Shown here piece after piece: positions 1-8,281 of a stretch of DNA of 64,000 nt. The position numbers and the translations under genes are program-made. The stretch comes from Sphingobacterium sp. BN32 (lineage in GTDB: Bacteria; Bacteroidota; Bacteroidia; Sphingobacteriales; Sphingobacteriaceae), in assembly GCF_030503615.1 (NCBI RefSeq), contig NZ_CP129963.1, positions 310,001 to 374,000 of the forward strand. Direction: 5' to 3'. The number at the start of each line of letters is the position of its first letter. Position 1 is the stretch's first letter. Under the pieces are notes generated by a model. That model was not told the origin of the DNA and made no database searches. It worked only from the letters and a program-made list of their open reading frames with translations.

Positions 1-1329
1 CCGAAATCAAACTCTACTCCTGTAAGAGAATTGGGATTCATAGGCAATTTTTATTATACCTATGATAACAAGTATAATTTTAGTTTGACAGGAAGGTCGG
101 ATGGAGCGTCCATTTATGGAAAAGAGAATAGATTTGCTTCGTTCTGGAGTACAGGTCTTTCCTATAACGTTCATAACGAACCTTGGTTTAAAAACGAATA
201 TGTGAATCGCCTTCGCTTATTCGCCAATGTCGGAACAAATAGTACAGTAAGCAATTTTAACGCAGGCATGGTGAGCTCAGCATTCAACTTTTTGAGTGGG
301 ATGTTTTACAATAACCAATATGCAGCAGTAGCCGTAAGCCAGGGAAACCCTAATGTACGCTGGCCAGAGCAAATGCAATGGAGCTTTGGAACGGATATTT
401 CATTGTTCAATAACCTCGTAACGATGAACCTTTCCTACTATGATCGAATTACCAATAGAATGATTTCAAAGGTTACTGTCGCTCCTTCTTTCGGTTTCCC
501 GGGAGGTACTTACTTTGCGAATTTGGGTAAAGCAAGCAATAAAGGCTTCGAAGCGATGGCAAATATACGGTTGTTAGAACGTTCTGATAACGCTATTCTA
601 TGGTATTTGAACGTGGGTGCAGTACAAAATAGAAGCAAACTACTTTCTATCTCCAATGAACTTAGAGAGCTGAATGAGTCCCTAGTGTCAACAGATGCAT
701 CGGGTAATGTTATCAAACCTTCAACTTATTATGAGGAAGGACAGTCTTTGACGATTCTGCGCGCTATTCCATCTTTAGGAATTGATCCGGCTAACGGTCG
801 TGAAATGTACAGAGCGCTAAATGGCGATGTGACTTATACCTGGGATGCGAGGAATCAGGTAGTCGTAGGCAATAAAGAAGCGGACCTCTATGGAAATATT
901 GGAACTTCATTCAATTACCGCGGATTATCTGTTCAAGTAATCGGCAATTATTCAATCGGCGGAGATATCTTCAACGAGACCTTGATGAACAAGATTGAAA
1001 ATAATAAACCTTATGTGAATGGTGATAAAAGAATATTAGAGGAACGCTGGAGAGAGCCTGGAGATATTGCTAAATATAAATCAATCTCAGACCAATCGAC
1101 CACGCAGATTTCTAATCGTTTTGTTCAGAATGAAAGCTTCCTTCGCTTGTCCGCCATCAATGTAAACTATGACTTTAGATCTGCTGTCTTAGAGCGGTTA
1201 AAGCTGCAGCGTTTAAAGCTTAATTTTTCCATGAACGACGCGTTGAGGTTAAGTACAGTCAGAATGGAACGTGGGATTACATATCCCTACGCCAGAGAGT
1301 ATAATTTAGGTGTAATGATTCAATTCTAA
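1..1329 (+). CDS. SusC/RagA-family TonB-dependent outer-membrane transporter, C-terminal part
   Basis: This is the last roughly 440 residues of a SusC-type beta-barrel. The reading frame is already open at base 1, so the signal peptide, carboxypeptidase-like domain and plug lie outside the window. Visible SusC features are alternating aromatic/polar barrel strands (LSYYDRITNRM, GTSFNYRGLSVQVIGNYSIG), a late FLRLSAINVNYDF segment and a barrel ending in phenylalanine (GVMIQF). An internal TTG at 31 could be mistaken for a start but is not one. The next gene, a SusD, begins 3 bases after the stop, which is the normal SusC-SusD order. The pair would import a ligand over the outer membrane using TonB energy. 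The ligand cannot be told from this fragment. Confidence 0.93.
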   Translation, partial: PKSNSTPVRELGFIGNFYYTYDNKYNFSLTGRSDGASIYGKENRFASFWSTGLSYNVHNEPWFKNEYVNRLRLFANVGTNSTVSNFNAGMVSSAFNFLSGMFYNNQYAAVAVSQGNPNVRWPEQMQWSFGTDISLFNNLVTMNLSYYDRITNRMISKVTVAPSFGFPGGTYFANLGKASNKGFEAMANIRLLERSDNAILWYLNVGAVQNRSKLLSISNELRELNESLVSTDASGNVIKPSTYYEEGQSLTILRAIPSLGIDPANGREMYRALNGDVTYTWDARNQVVVGNKEADLYGNIGTSFNYRGLSVQVIGNYSIGGDIFNETLMNKIENNKPYVNGDKRILEERWREPGDIAKYKSISDQSTTQISNRFVQNESFLRLSAINVNYDFRSAVLERLKLQRLKLNFSMNDALRLSTVRMERGITYPYAREYNLGVMIQF

Positions 1330-1332
1330 AAA

Positions 1333-2826
1333 ATGAAGAAAATAATACTAAGTGTTATCACGATATTACTTTTTGCCAGTTGTGAAAAGTTTTTAGATGT
1401 AAACCCGGTTAACAAAGCATACGAAGATGATCTATTAACTGACCGTTCAGGTTTCGAATCTGTTCTAGCCGGAGCTTACTTGGGCATGACGACCAAAGCG
1501 ATGTTCGGAAAGGAAATGAAGTACGGCTTCTTAGAAACTCTAGGAGCGACATATAATAATTTAGGAACTACCCACTATTACTATCGGGGTTCGAGACATG
1601 AATACGGTTATCCCAACCCTGTTAAGAATATTGAAGATATTTGGGGAGTAACCTATCAGATTATTAATCAGCTGAATACGGTCATGAAGAATATCGATGC
1701 AATTAAAGCAGACCCATTTCATGATATCGTAAGAGGAGAGACCATTGGAACACGAGCGTTCTTACATTTTCAATTATTAAAACTTTTTGGGCCTGTAATC
1801 AGTCAAGAAGGCCTTAATGCAACAGCGATACCCTACGTTGACAAAACTGGGTATAAAGGCGTGAAATTTTCGACGGCAGGTCAAGTTATCGACAAATTGA
1901 ATGCGGAACTCGCAGAGGCTAAAAAGCTGCTGGAGGGAGATCCAATTCGTACGACAACACGAAATGCTAACCTTAATCAATATGGTTATGAGAAGTACAA
2001 TAGTTTAATTGATCACCGGGGCGCTCGAATGAACTATTATGCTATTGTGGCGATGCAAAGTATGGTCGCTCAATGGGCCGGCGACAGTAAGACTGCAGCG
2101 ACCTACGCTGAAGAATTAATTCAGGAATTGGAGTCTCGAAGTAATTCTATTCATTTAGCGACTTCCGGCGAATTGGCACAGGCGATAGAACGCAGAATGC
2201 CAATGGAGTCAATTTTCACACTGATGAATCCTGAATTGTTAAATTTTAATATTGAGGTGAATCCATTGATTGAAAATCCTTCCTCTTCTACGACTTCCCC
2301 ATTATTGTTTCCCAACTATACGCTACTGTTGAACGGCTTGTATAATGCGGCGGATCACGGTTCGTTGAATGACGTGCGATTGGTCAACTGGTTTGCCCTG
2401 TCAAGCAATTCATCAACCGTTCGAAAAGTTGTCAAATACCATTTCCCACAATCTTACTTATATACCGATTTAAACTATCGTAAATACTTCGAAAGTAAGT
2501 TGATCGGATTACATCAGATTTATATGATCGCAGCGGAGGAGTATGCTAAATCGAATCCCGCCAAGGCCATGCTTTATTTAAACAAAGTGCGAGCAGCGCG
2601 CGGCCTGACGATCAACTTGTCATTCGATGCTTCTAGGACTGAGGGAAATATTAAGAACTTAATTTTTGAAGAGGTGAGGAAAGAGAATATTAGCGAAGGG
2701 ACGATGTTCGCAGAATATAAAAGATTATTTAGAGCAATCCCTCGATCGACTCCGGTAGCTCCATCACTAGCGATATTTAAGCTTCCGATTCCAGCTGACG
2801 AGAATTTATATAACCCGCAAAATTAA
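1333..2826 (+). CDS. RagB/SusD-family nutrient-binding outer-membrane lipoprotein
   Basis: SusD proteins are surface lipoproteins that form a lid over the SusC barrel and bind its ligand. The 497-residue product has a lipoprotein signal with cysteine near residue 17 (LLFASCEKFLDVNP), the usual CEKFLD start of mature SusD, and the family features YQIINQLNTVMKNID, GETIGTRAFLHFQLLKLFG (the TPR-like helix with the RA.HF core) and YLNKVRAARGL near the C-terminus. It is 3 bases downstream of the SusC gene and 4 bases upstream of a DUF4843 lipoprotein, so it lies within one operon. The shorter-than-average length and the DUF4843/PKD/TlpA neighbours point to a peptide, cofactor or metal-complex uptake set rather than a classical glycan locus, because no glycoside hydrolase is attached. 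That last point is inference. Confidence 0.93.
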   Translation: MKKIILSVITILLFASCEKFLDVNPVNKAYEDDLLTDRSGFESVLAGAYLGMTTKAMFGKEMKYGFLETLGATYNNLGTTHYYYRGSRHEYGYPNPVKNIEDIWGVTYQIINQLNTVMKNIDAIKADPFHDIVRGETIGTRAFLHFQLLKLFGPVISQEGLNATAIPYVDKTGYKGVKFSTAGQVIDKLNAELAEAKKLLEGDPIRTTTRNANLNQYGYEKYNSLIDHRGARMNYYAIVAMQSMVAQWAGDSKTAATYAEELIQELESRSNSIHLATSGELAQAIERRMPMESIFTLMNPELLNFNIEVNPLIENPSSSTTSPLLFPNYTLLLNGLYNAADHGSLNDVRLVNWFALSSNSSTVRKVVKYHFPQSYLYTDLNYRKYFESKLIGLHQIYMIAAEEYAKSNPAKAMLYLNKVRAARGLTINLSFDASRTEGNIKNLIFEEVRKENISEGTMFAEYKRLFRAIPRSTPVAPSLAIFKLPIPADENLYNPQN

Positions 2827-2830
2827 GGAT

Positions 2831-3598
2831 ATGAAAAAGTTATTTATCATCATCATAGCCAGCATCTTTTTTTGCGGCTGTAAAGAAAATGATTTAGTTG
2901 AGTTCTCCGCAGATGACTCCTATATAAGTTTCGCGCTGCCAGATTTGTCAAATCGACCTAAAGAGCGCTTTTTAGACAGTGTTTACTATAGTTTCGCTAC
3001 TGATACGGCAATAGGTAGGCAGGAAAAGACAATTGCAATTCCAATCGCCATTGGAGGTGTAGCAAAACATGAAGCGCGAAACTATTCCTACGAGATCAAT
3101 CCCAATTCAGACTATGATAGCGCGTTGATTGAGATTTCTGAACCAACTATTGCTGCCGACCGCTATATCGATACGTTATATATTAAGATCAAAAGAGGCA
3201 AACAGTTAGCAGCGAAGGAAATGTTCGTGATTCTTAACCTCAAGGATAACGAAAACTTCCGCGTTGGTCATCAGTATAACAGCGAAATGAAGATCGTTTT
3301 TAGCGATATCATGATTCAGCCTACTTGGTGGAATGCTTGGTCGAGAGTAATGGGTCCATTTTATAAGGAAGTGATGCAAAAATGGATGCAAATTTATTAT
3401 CTGGGGGCCGATATGTCTCCCCACCTTACAACAAATGAACCCGGCCCCATATACTATTGGAATAATATGCCGAGCTCTGCAAACCCGGGGTGGTATCCTA
3501 TCACCTTTATGTATATACAGGTGCTGAAAAATTACTTTCAAGAGCATGTTGTTTATCCCGATGCTGATACCAGCAAAGAACGTATTCTTTTACCATAA
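2831..3598 (+). CDS. DUF4843 domain-containing lipoprotein
   Basis: The 255-residue product has a lipoprotein signal peptide with the acceptor cysteine near residue 17 (FFCGCKEND). The mature part starts with a YISFALPD-type strand and continues with short beta-strand-rich stretches (IPIAIGGVAKHEARNYSYEI, DTLYIKIKRG). This is the pattern of the DUF4843 family, which regularly follows SusC/SusD and precedes a PKD-like lipoprotein in Bacteroidota. The C-terminal third contains many aromatic residues (PTWWNAWSRVMGPFYKEVMQKW). It is probably an outer-membrane accessory binding protein of the transporter encoded just upstream. There is no catalytic motif. The family assignment rests on recalled gene order and sequence style, not on a search. 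Confidence 0.75.
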   Translation: MKKLFIIIIASIFFCGCKENDLVEFSADDSYISFALPDLSNRPKERFLDSVYYSFATDTAIGRQEKTIAIPIAIGGVAKHEARNYSYEINPNSDYDSALIEISEPTIAADRYIDTLYIKIKRGKQLAAKEMFVILNLKDNENFRVGHQYNSEMKIVFSDIMIQPTWWNAWSRVMGPFYKEVMQKWMQIYYLGADMSPHLTTNEPGPIYYWNNMPSSANPGWYPITFMYIQVLKNYFQEHVVYPDADTSKERILLP

Positions 3599-3608
3599 AT
3601 TAACAAAA

Positions 3609-5081
3609 ATGAAAATTGCTAATATATTTATATACAGCTTATTGTCATCGGTTTTGTTAATCTCTTGCTCCAAGGATTTGGGGAATTATGATTACCATGA
3701 AGTCAATAAGATCAGCATTGCCGGAGTGCTCGAAGGCGATCACAACGCTCAGCGAATTTACGATTTGCCTTTCTCGGACACATTGAGGATAACTCCGACG
3801 ATTACCGGAACTTTAAGTGGAACCGACCTTAGTAATGTCAGTTTCCGTTGGAGGGTAGACGGTGAGGAAATTTCAAATACCAATAAATTTGAATACATAG
3901 CTAATAAAGGCTATGGTAAAATGAACGCAGATTTAACCGTCACAGATAATAAAACCGGCATAGAAACTTCCTATAGTTTCTTCGTAAATGTAATTAATCC
4001 CTACAAGTTAGGCTATTATGTCTTGTCAAAAAAACCTAACGGAGAATCAATTTTATACTGTAAATCGACTATCCGCGAAAAAAATCAATTTGAAGAAGTT
4101 TTGATTCCAAATATATCACTAGGTAGTAATCCTATTAGTATTAGTGGTAATCGTCAATATGGAAATTCATCTAGGGATTACTATAATCGATTAGCATTAG
4201 GAATGAAAAATGCGCCCTATCCTGTTATTATGGTCGACTCAAGAGAGTTTTTACCAAACTTGCTTTATAGCAAAGATAGCTATGTCGGTGAAAAGGAAAA
4301 CTTTGTTTTCGAACCAACAGATGTGGTATTGGATCCCTATAACCCGATTATTTACATGGTAAATCAAGGGAAGCTGCATATTTTGCAAAAGGGCGGTATC
4401 AGCCTTCCGGCATTAAATTCGGACAAATTAGATTATTCAATTAGTAAAGGAGGGATGGCAGGAGCTTCTTTCTACACACCTTATTTCTTCAGTTTCTACG
4501 ATGCAAAAAATAAGATGATTCGACTATTGGATAACGGAGTCAGTTCCGGCGTCTCTTATACCTATATCAATGTGTTCGATGAGATTACGAATACGAGTAT
4601 TTACAAAGATCAGGAATTCGTAATCAGCCAACTTACATACTTCAATGACGACCCCAAATTCGTCTATCTAATGAAAAAAGATAGCAGATTGTTTGCCTAT
4701 TGGGTTTCCTATAATGGAGATTTAAAACCGGTTAGTTTTCAAAAGATAGCAGAAGGAAACATTCCTGGAGAGGGAATACTAAGGTTTGCGAGTTACGATT
4801 TTGACGCTAATTATTGGTATTTGGCAACCGATAAAACGATCCATAGAGCATCTTACCTGGGTTTAGAATTCCAGCCATTTGTCACACTCCCCGCTAATGC
4901 TCCTGGTTACATCACTAAATATAAAATGACTGAAGGGAAATTAATGATTACGACTTATGACCCCAATTATGCAGGCGAGAAGAAGTCTTCCGTATATATT
5001 TACGATATCAACAGAATGACATTAGAAGTTGCTATGCCACATTCTGTCGCAGAGGCAGTTGATTTACACATTGGAATTTAA
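3609..5081 (+). CDS. PKD-like family surface lipoprotein
   Basis: The open frame extends upstream to 3546, but the lipoprotein signal begins at the ATG at 3609 (cysteine near residue 20, LLISCSKDLGNYDYHE). That start gives 490 residues and avoids a 50-base overlap with the preceding gene. Residues about 35-145 form an Ig/PKD-like beta-sandwich (TPTITGT, FRWRVDGEEISNTNKFEY, GKMNADLTVTDNKTG). The rest looks like a bladed beta-rich domain with repeated YMVNQG, YFNDDPKFVYLM and YWYLATDKTIHRA stretches. The DUF4843 plus PKD-like pair is a common accessory set behind SusC/SusD in Sphingobacteriales. A ligand-binding or ligand-presenting role at the cell surface is inferred. No enzymatic motif was found. 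Confidence 0.75.
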   Translation: MKIANIFIYSLLSSVLLISCSKDLGNYDYHEVNKISIAGVLEGDHNAQRIYDLPFSDTLRITPTITGTLSGTDLSNVSFRWRVDGEEISNTNKFEYIANKGYGKMNADLTVTDNKTGIETSYSFFVNVINPYKLGYYVLSKKPNGESILYCKSTIREKNQFEEVLIPNISLGSNPISISGNRQYGNSSRDYYNRLALGMKNAPYPVIMVDSREFLPNLLYSKDSYVGEKENFVFEPTDVVLDPYNPIIYMVNQGKLHILQKGGISLPALNSDKLDYSISKGGMAGASFYTPYFFSFYDAKNKMIRLLDNGVSSGVSYTYINVFDEITNTSIYKDQEFVISQLTYFNDDPKFVYLMKKDSRLFAYWVSYNGDLKPVSFQKIAEGNIPGEGILRFASYDFDANYWYLATDKTIHRASYLGLEFQPFVTLPANAPGYITKYKMTEGKLMITTYDPNYAGEKKSSVYIYDINRMTLEVAMPHSVAEAVDLHIGI

Positions 5082-5085
5082 TACT

Positions 5086-6204
5086 ATGAGAAAATATATC
5101 ATTAACCTATTGTTCCTTTCGCCCTTGTTCGCCGTAGGGCAACATAACGCTTCCTTCGAGCTTGAAGGCCGAAATATTAAGGATACTAAGAAAGTCTATA
5201 TTCTGCATTATTCTTTTGATGATAATACTCAGGTTATCGATTCTGCCATGGTCAGGAATGGTCGCTTTTCACTGAAGAAAGAATTTACAGGTACGGCATA
5301 TACCGGGATTTTATTTAGAGAGCGTTTTGAAGCTCAACAACGAAATCCGAAAGACTTTTGGTTTTACCTTTCACCAGGGAAGACTGTCGTTGACCTTTCT
5401 TCAAAACCAAAAGTAATCGATGGAGGTGAGCAAACACAAACATACATGGAATACGTGAAGGATATGGAAGCGAGCAAAGCGGTATTCAGCTCGACCGCTT
5501 ATTTATCGGAAAAGGCAAAAGCAGACTCCTTAACGGCCGAGGCGGAGAAAAGACAAATTGAATTACTTACAAAATTTGGAACTCCACAGGAAGGCAGTAT
5601 AAACACAAAAATTCAGTTCATCAAGGATAATCCCAACAATCAGCTAAGCGTATTATTCCTAGAGTCCCTCGCGGGTGGAAAGCCTGACGTAGCGATGATT
5701 AAACCTTTGTTAGCGGGCTTATCCGCAGAGCTAAAGGCAACGAATAGGATGAAGCGTTTGCAGGGTTTGTTGAAGGGGATGGAGCTGGTCGTAGGCGCAA
5801 AAGCCGTGGATTTCGAACAACCTGATCTTAACGGCAATCCTGTTAGTTTAAGTGATTTTAGAGGGAAATATCTGTTGGTCGATTTCTGGGCTTCATGGTG
5901 CGTGCCATGCCGTCAGGAGAACCCGAACCTCGTTGCAGCTTACCATAAGTATAAATCGAAAAACCTAGAAATATTAGGGGTATCGCTTGATAATAAAAAA
6001 GAAAGCTGGGAACGGGCAATCATGGCAGATAACCTGACTTGGATACAGGTCTCAGATTTGAAGGGATGGGCGAATGCTGCAGCTGAAATATATGCTATAC
6101 GCGCAGTACCTTCCAATATATTGATCGATCCGAACGGTATAATTATCGCCAAAAATCTTCGAGGCGAAGCGCTAGATGCAGCGTTATCGAAATTGATAAA
6201 ATAA
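5086..6204 (+). CDS. TlpA-like periplasmic thiol-disulfide oxidoreductase with N-terminal DUF4369-type domain
   Basis: The start at 5086 is chosen because a Sec signal begins there (MRKYIINLLFLSPLFAVGQ). The longer frame from 5029 lies inside the previous gene. The 372-residue protein has an N-terminal beta-rich DUF4369-like domain (about 20-130), a helical linker and a C-terminal thioredoxin fold (about 235-372) with the redox site WCVPC, cysteines near residues 272 and 275. The cis-proline region is AVPSNILIDPNG. It would reduce or shuffle disulfides, or deliver reductant, in the periplasm or at the outer membrane. It is the last gene of the SusC-SusD-DUF4843-PKD operon and is followed by a strong terminator. 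The link between uptake and redox is unexplained; TlpA proteins are common partners of such sets. Confidence 0.9.
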   Translation: MRKYIINLLFLSPLFAVGQHNASFELEGRNIKDTKKVYILHYSFDDNTQVIDSAMVRNGRFSLKKEFTGTAYTGILFRERFEAQQRNPKDFWFYLSPGKTVVDLSSKPKVIDGGEQTQTYMEYVKDMEASKAVFSSTAYLSEKAKADSLTAEAEKRQIELLTKFGTPQEGSINTKIQFIKDNPNNQLSVLFLESLAGGKPDVAMIKPLLAGLSAELKATNRMKRLQGLLKGMELVVGAKAVDFEQPDLNGNPVSLSDFRGKYLLVDFWASWCVPCRQENPNLVAAYHKYKSKNLEILGVSLDNKKESWERAIMADNLTWIQVSDLKGWANAAAEIYAIRAVPSNILIDPNGIIIAKNLRGEALDAALSKLIK

Positions 6205-6235
6205 TTTCTCCGAGGAAAACGGAAGGTTAACATAA

Positions 6236-6269
6236 AAAAATCCCCAAGCAATCTGCTTGGGGATTTTTA
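6236..6269. terminator. Bidirectional Rho-independent terminator between tlpA-like and lipB genes
   Basis: A perfect 10-bp stem (TCCCCAAGCA at 6241-6250 with TGCTTGGGGA at 6254-6263) has a 3-base loop, an A-run before it and five T after it. It can therefore act on both strands between two convergent genes. Confidence 0.9.
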
Positions 6270-6277
6270 TGTCTACA

Positions 6278-6976
6278 TCACCCTAACTCCATCTCAAAAA
6301 GTTTTCCCAAATTCCCTTTCAGTTTCCCTTTCACTTCTTCCATATCGAGCTTTCTACCCAGCTCGCGTTCCATCGACGTGACATCCTTATCATCAATTCC
6401 GCAAGGAACGATATTCCCAAAATAATTCAAATCCGCATTCACATTAAATGCAAATCCGTGCATTGTCACCCATCTTGATGCTCTCACGCCCATCGCACAA
6501 ATCTTTCTCGCCTTCTCATTATCCGGATCCAACCAAACCCCGGTATAGCCAGGATATCTTCCGGCTTCGATTCCATATTCCGCAAGCGTCATAATGATCG
6601 CCTCTTCCAGCGTCCTTAAATACAGATGAATATCGGTAAAGAAGTTGTCCAGATCCAAAATAGGGTATCCTACAATCTGTCCTGGCCCATGATAGGTAAT
6701 ATCGCCACCTCTATTGATCTTATAGAAGGTCGCGTTCTTTTCTTTAAGCCCCTCTTCATCCAGCAGTAAGTACTCCATGTGTCCACTTTTCCCAAGCGTA
6801 TACACATGGGGGTGCTCGGTAAAGATGAGGTAATTTGGAGTCTCCAATGTCGTATTGTTGACCCTGTTATCGTGTTTTATTGCCAGCGTCTTGGCGAAGA
6901 TCTCCTCTTGTCTGTCCCACGCTTCCTGATAATCTACCAAGCCCCAGTCAATAAACTGCACTTTTTTATTCTGCAT
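6278..6976 (-). CDS. lipB: Octanoyl-[acyl-carrier-protein] transferase LipB
   Basis: LipB moves an octanoyl group from acyl carrier protein to lipoyl domains, the first step of lipoate synthesis, in the cytoplasm. The 232-residue product has the family signature RGGDITYHGPGQ at residues 89-100, the KICAMGV motif with catalytic lysine near 158, and the catalytic cysteine in IVPCGI near 192. Length is normal. It starts 27 bases after the hflX stop on the same strand, so the two are probably co-transcribed. The gene ends just before a shared terminator. No lipA is present here. Confidence 0.95.
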   Translation of the reverse strand: MQNKKVQFIDWGLVDYQEAWDRQEEIFAKTLAIKHDNRVNNTTLETPNYLIFTEHPHVYTLGKSGHMEYLLLDEEGLKEKNATFYKINRGGDITYHGPGQIVGYPILDLDNFFTDIHLYLRTLEEAIIMTLAEYGIEAGRYPGYTGVWLDPDNEKARKICAMGVRASRWVTMHGFAFNVNADLNYFGNIVPCGIDDKDVTSMERELGRKLDMEEVKGKLKGNLGKLFEMELG

Positions 6977-7003
6977 GCTACTCTTTTCGAACTCCTGATT
7001 CGA

Positions 7004-8194
7004 TTAATATAATAAGTTGTTATATGGATATCGTGCGTTATGCATCTTGACGATAATCTCATATAACTTCTCTTTAAATTCTTCCACGTTGATCTTATCG
7101 GTTGCCGAGATAAATATCGCCGGATCCGAATTCTTTGCCATCCATGAATTTCTGAAATCATCTAATGTCACTTTGATCTCTTCGCCTTCTTCATCAACTT
7201 CTACTGGCGGCTTGTATGCGTCAATTTTATTGAATACCGTAATAATCGGTTTATCCACCGCGCCGATATCCTTCAAGGTCTCGTTTACCGCGTGAATATG
7301 ATCTTCAAAGTAAGGGTGCGAAATATCCACCACATGAATCAGTACATCCGCCTCGCGAACCTCATCCAATGTCGACTTAAAACACTCTACCAAATGGTGA
7401 GGCAACTTACGAATGAAACCAACCGTGTCCGAAAGCAAGAATGGTAAATTGTCGATTACGACCTTTCTCACTGTCGTATCCAAAGTCGCAAACAACTTAT
7501 TCTCGATCAATACATCCGACTTTGAAATCATATTCATGATGGTCGACTTACCAACGTTGGTATAACCCACCAATGCCACACGGATCATCTCGCCACGGTT
7601 CTTACGCTGTGTCTCGTTTTGTTTATCGATATTGCGCAAGCGCTCTTTCAATAAGGAAATCTTGTTCAAGATCATCCGTCTATCACTCTCAATCTGACTC
7701 TCCCCAGGACCACGCATACCAATACCACCGCGCTGACGCTCTAAGTGAGTCCACATACGCGTCAATCGTGGCAATAAATATTGCAGCTGCGCCAACTCCA
7801 CCTGCGTCTTCGCTTGCGCTGTTTTCGCATGCTTCGCGAAGATGTCTAAAATTAGGTTGGAGCGGTCCAGTACTTTGATCTCAAAGTATTTCTCGATATT
7901 TCTTAGCTGCGAAGGCGATAGTTCATCATCAAAAACTACGATATCAATTTCTTCAGCTTTGATAAACTCTTTAATCTCTTCCAACTTTCCGCTACCAACG
8001 AATGTTGCGCGGTCCGGAAAGTGAAGCTTCTGCGTGAATATGCCTTTGGTAATCCCGCCGGCAGTCGTCACTAAAAACTCCAATTCCTCTAAATATTCCT
8101 TTGCAGTCTGATCTGAAACATCTGGAGTGATCACACTGACCAATACCGCCGTCTCAGGCTTTACTGCTGTATCATATATTTTTATTCTCGCCAT
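7004..8194 (-). CDS. hflX: Ribosome-associated GTPase HflX
   Basis: HflX is a GTPase that binds the 50S subunit and rescues or splits stalled ribosomes under stress. The 396-residue protein has the N-terminal HflX domain (about 20-130, with FVGSGKLEEI and VFDDELSPSQLRNIE), the GRGPGE-like linker RGPGESQIESDRR near 161-173, then a G-domain with G1 GYTNVGKST at 210-218, the LDTT motif at 238-241, G3 DTVGF at 256-260 and G4 NKID at 322-325. The motifs are intact. It is transcribed with lipB downstream. A possible promoter on the minus strand is TTG-N22-TACCTTTG at about 8268-8300, inside the end of recG, so it may be expressed partly independently of recG. Confidence 0.95.
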   Translation of the reverse strand: MARIKIYDTAVKPETAVLVSVITPDVSDQTAKEYLEELEFLVTTAGGITKGIFTQKLHFPDRATFVGSGKLEEIKEFIKAEEIDIVVFDDELSPSQLRNIEKYFEIKVLDRSNLILDIFAKHAKTAQAKTQVELAQLQYLLPRLTRMWTHLERQRGGIGMRGPGESQIESDRRMILNKISLLKERLRNIDKQNETQRKNRGEMIRVALVGYTNVGKSTIMNMISKSDVLIENKLFATLDTTVRKVVIDNLPFLLSDTVGFIRKLPHHLVECFKSTLDEVREADVLIHVVDISHPYFEDHIHAVNETLKDIGAVDKPIITVFNKIDAYKPPVEVDEEGEEIKVTLDDFRNSWMAKNSDPAIFISATDKINVEEFKEKLYEIIVKMHNARYPYNNLLY

Positions 8195-8281
8195 GTATTA
8201 TATTTAATGTTTATTGCATAGGAGTGTTTCAACGCATTCCCTTGTTACTAAGTATAGAACAAGGATACAAAGGTAAGGTTT

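Noticed and set aside
31..1329. A TTG start at 31 for the first gene
   Set aside because: The frame is open to base 1 and the protein lacks the N-terminal half of SusC, so the gene is cut by the window edge.
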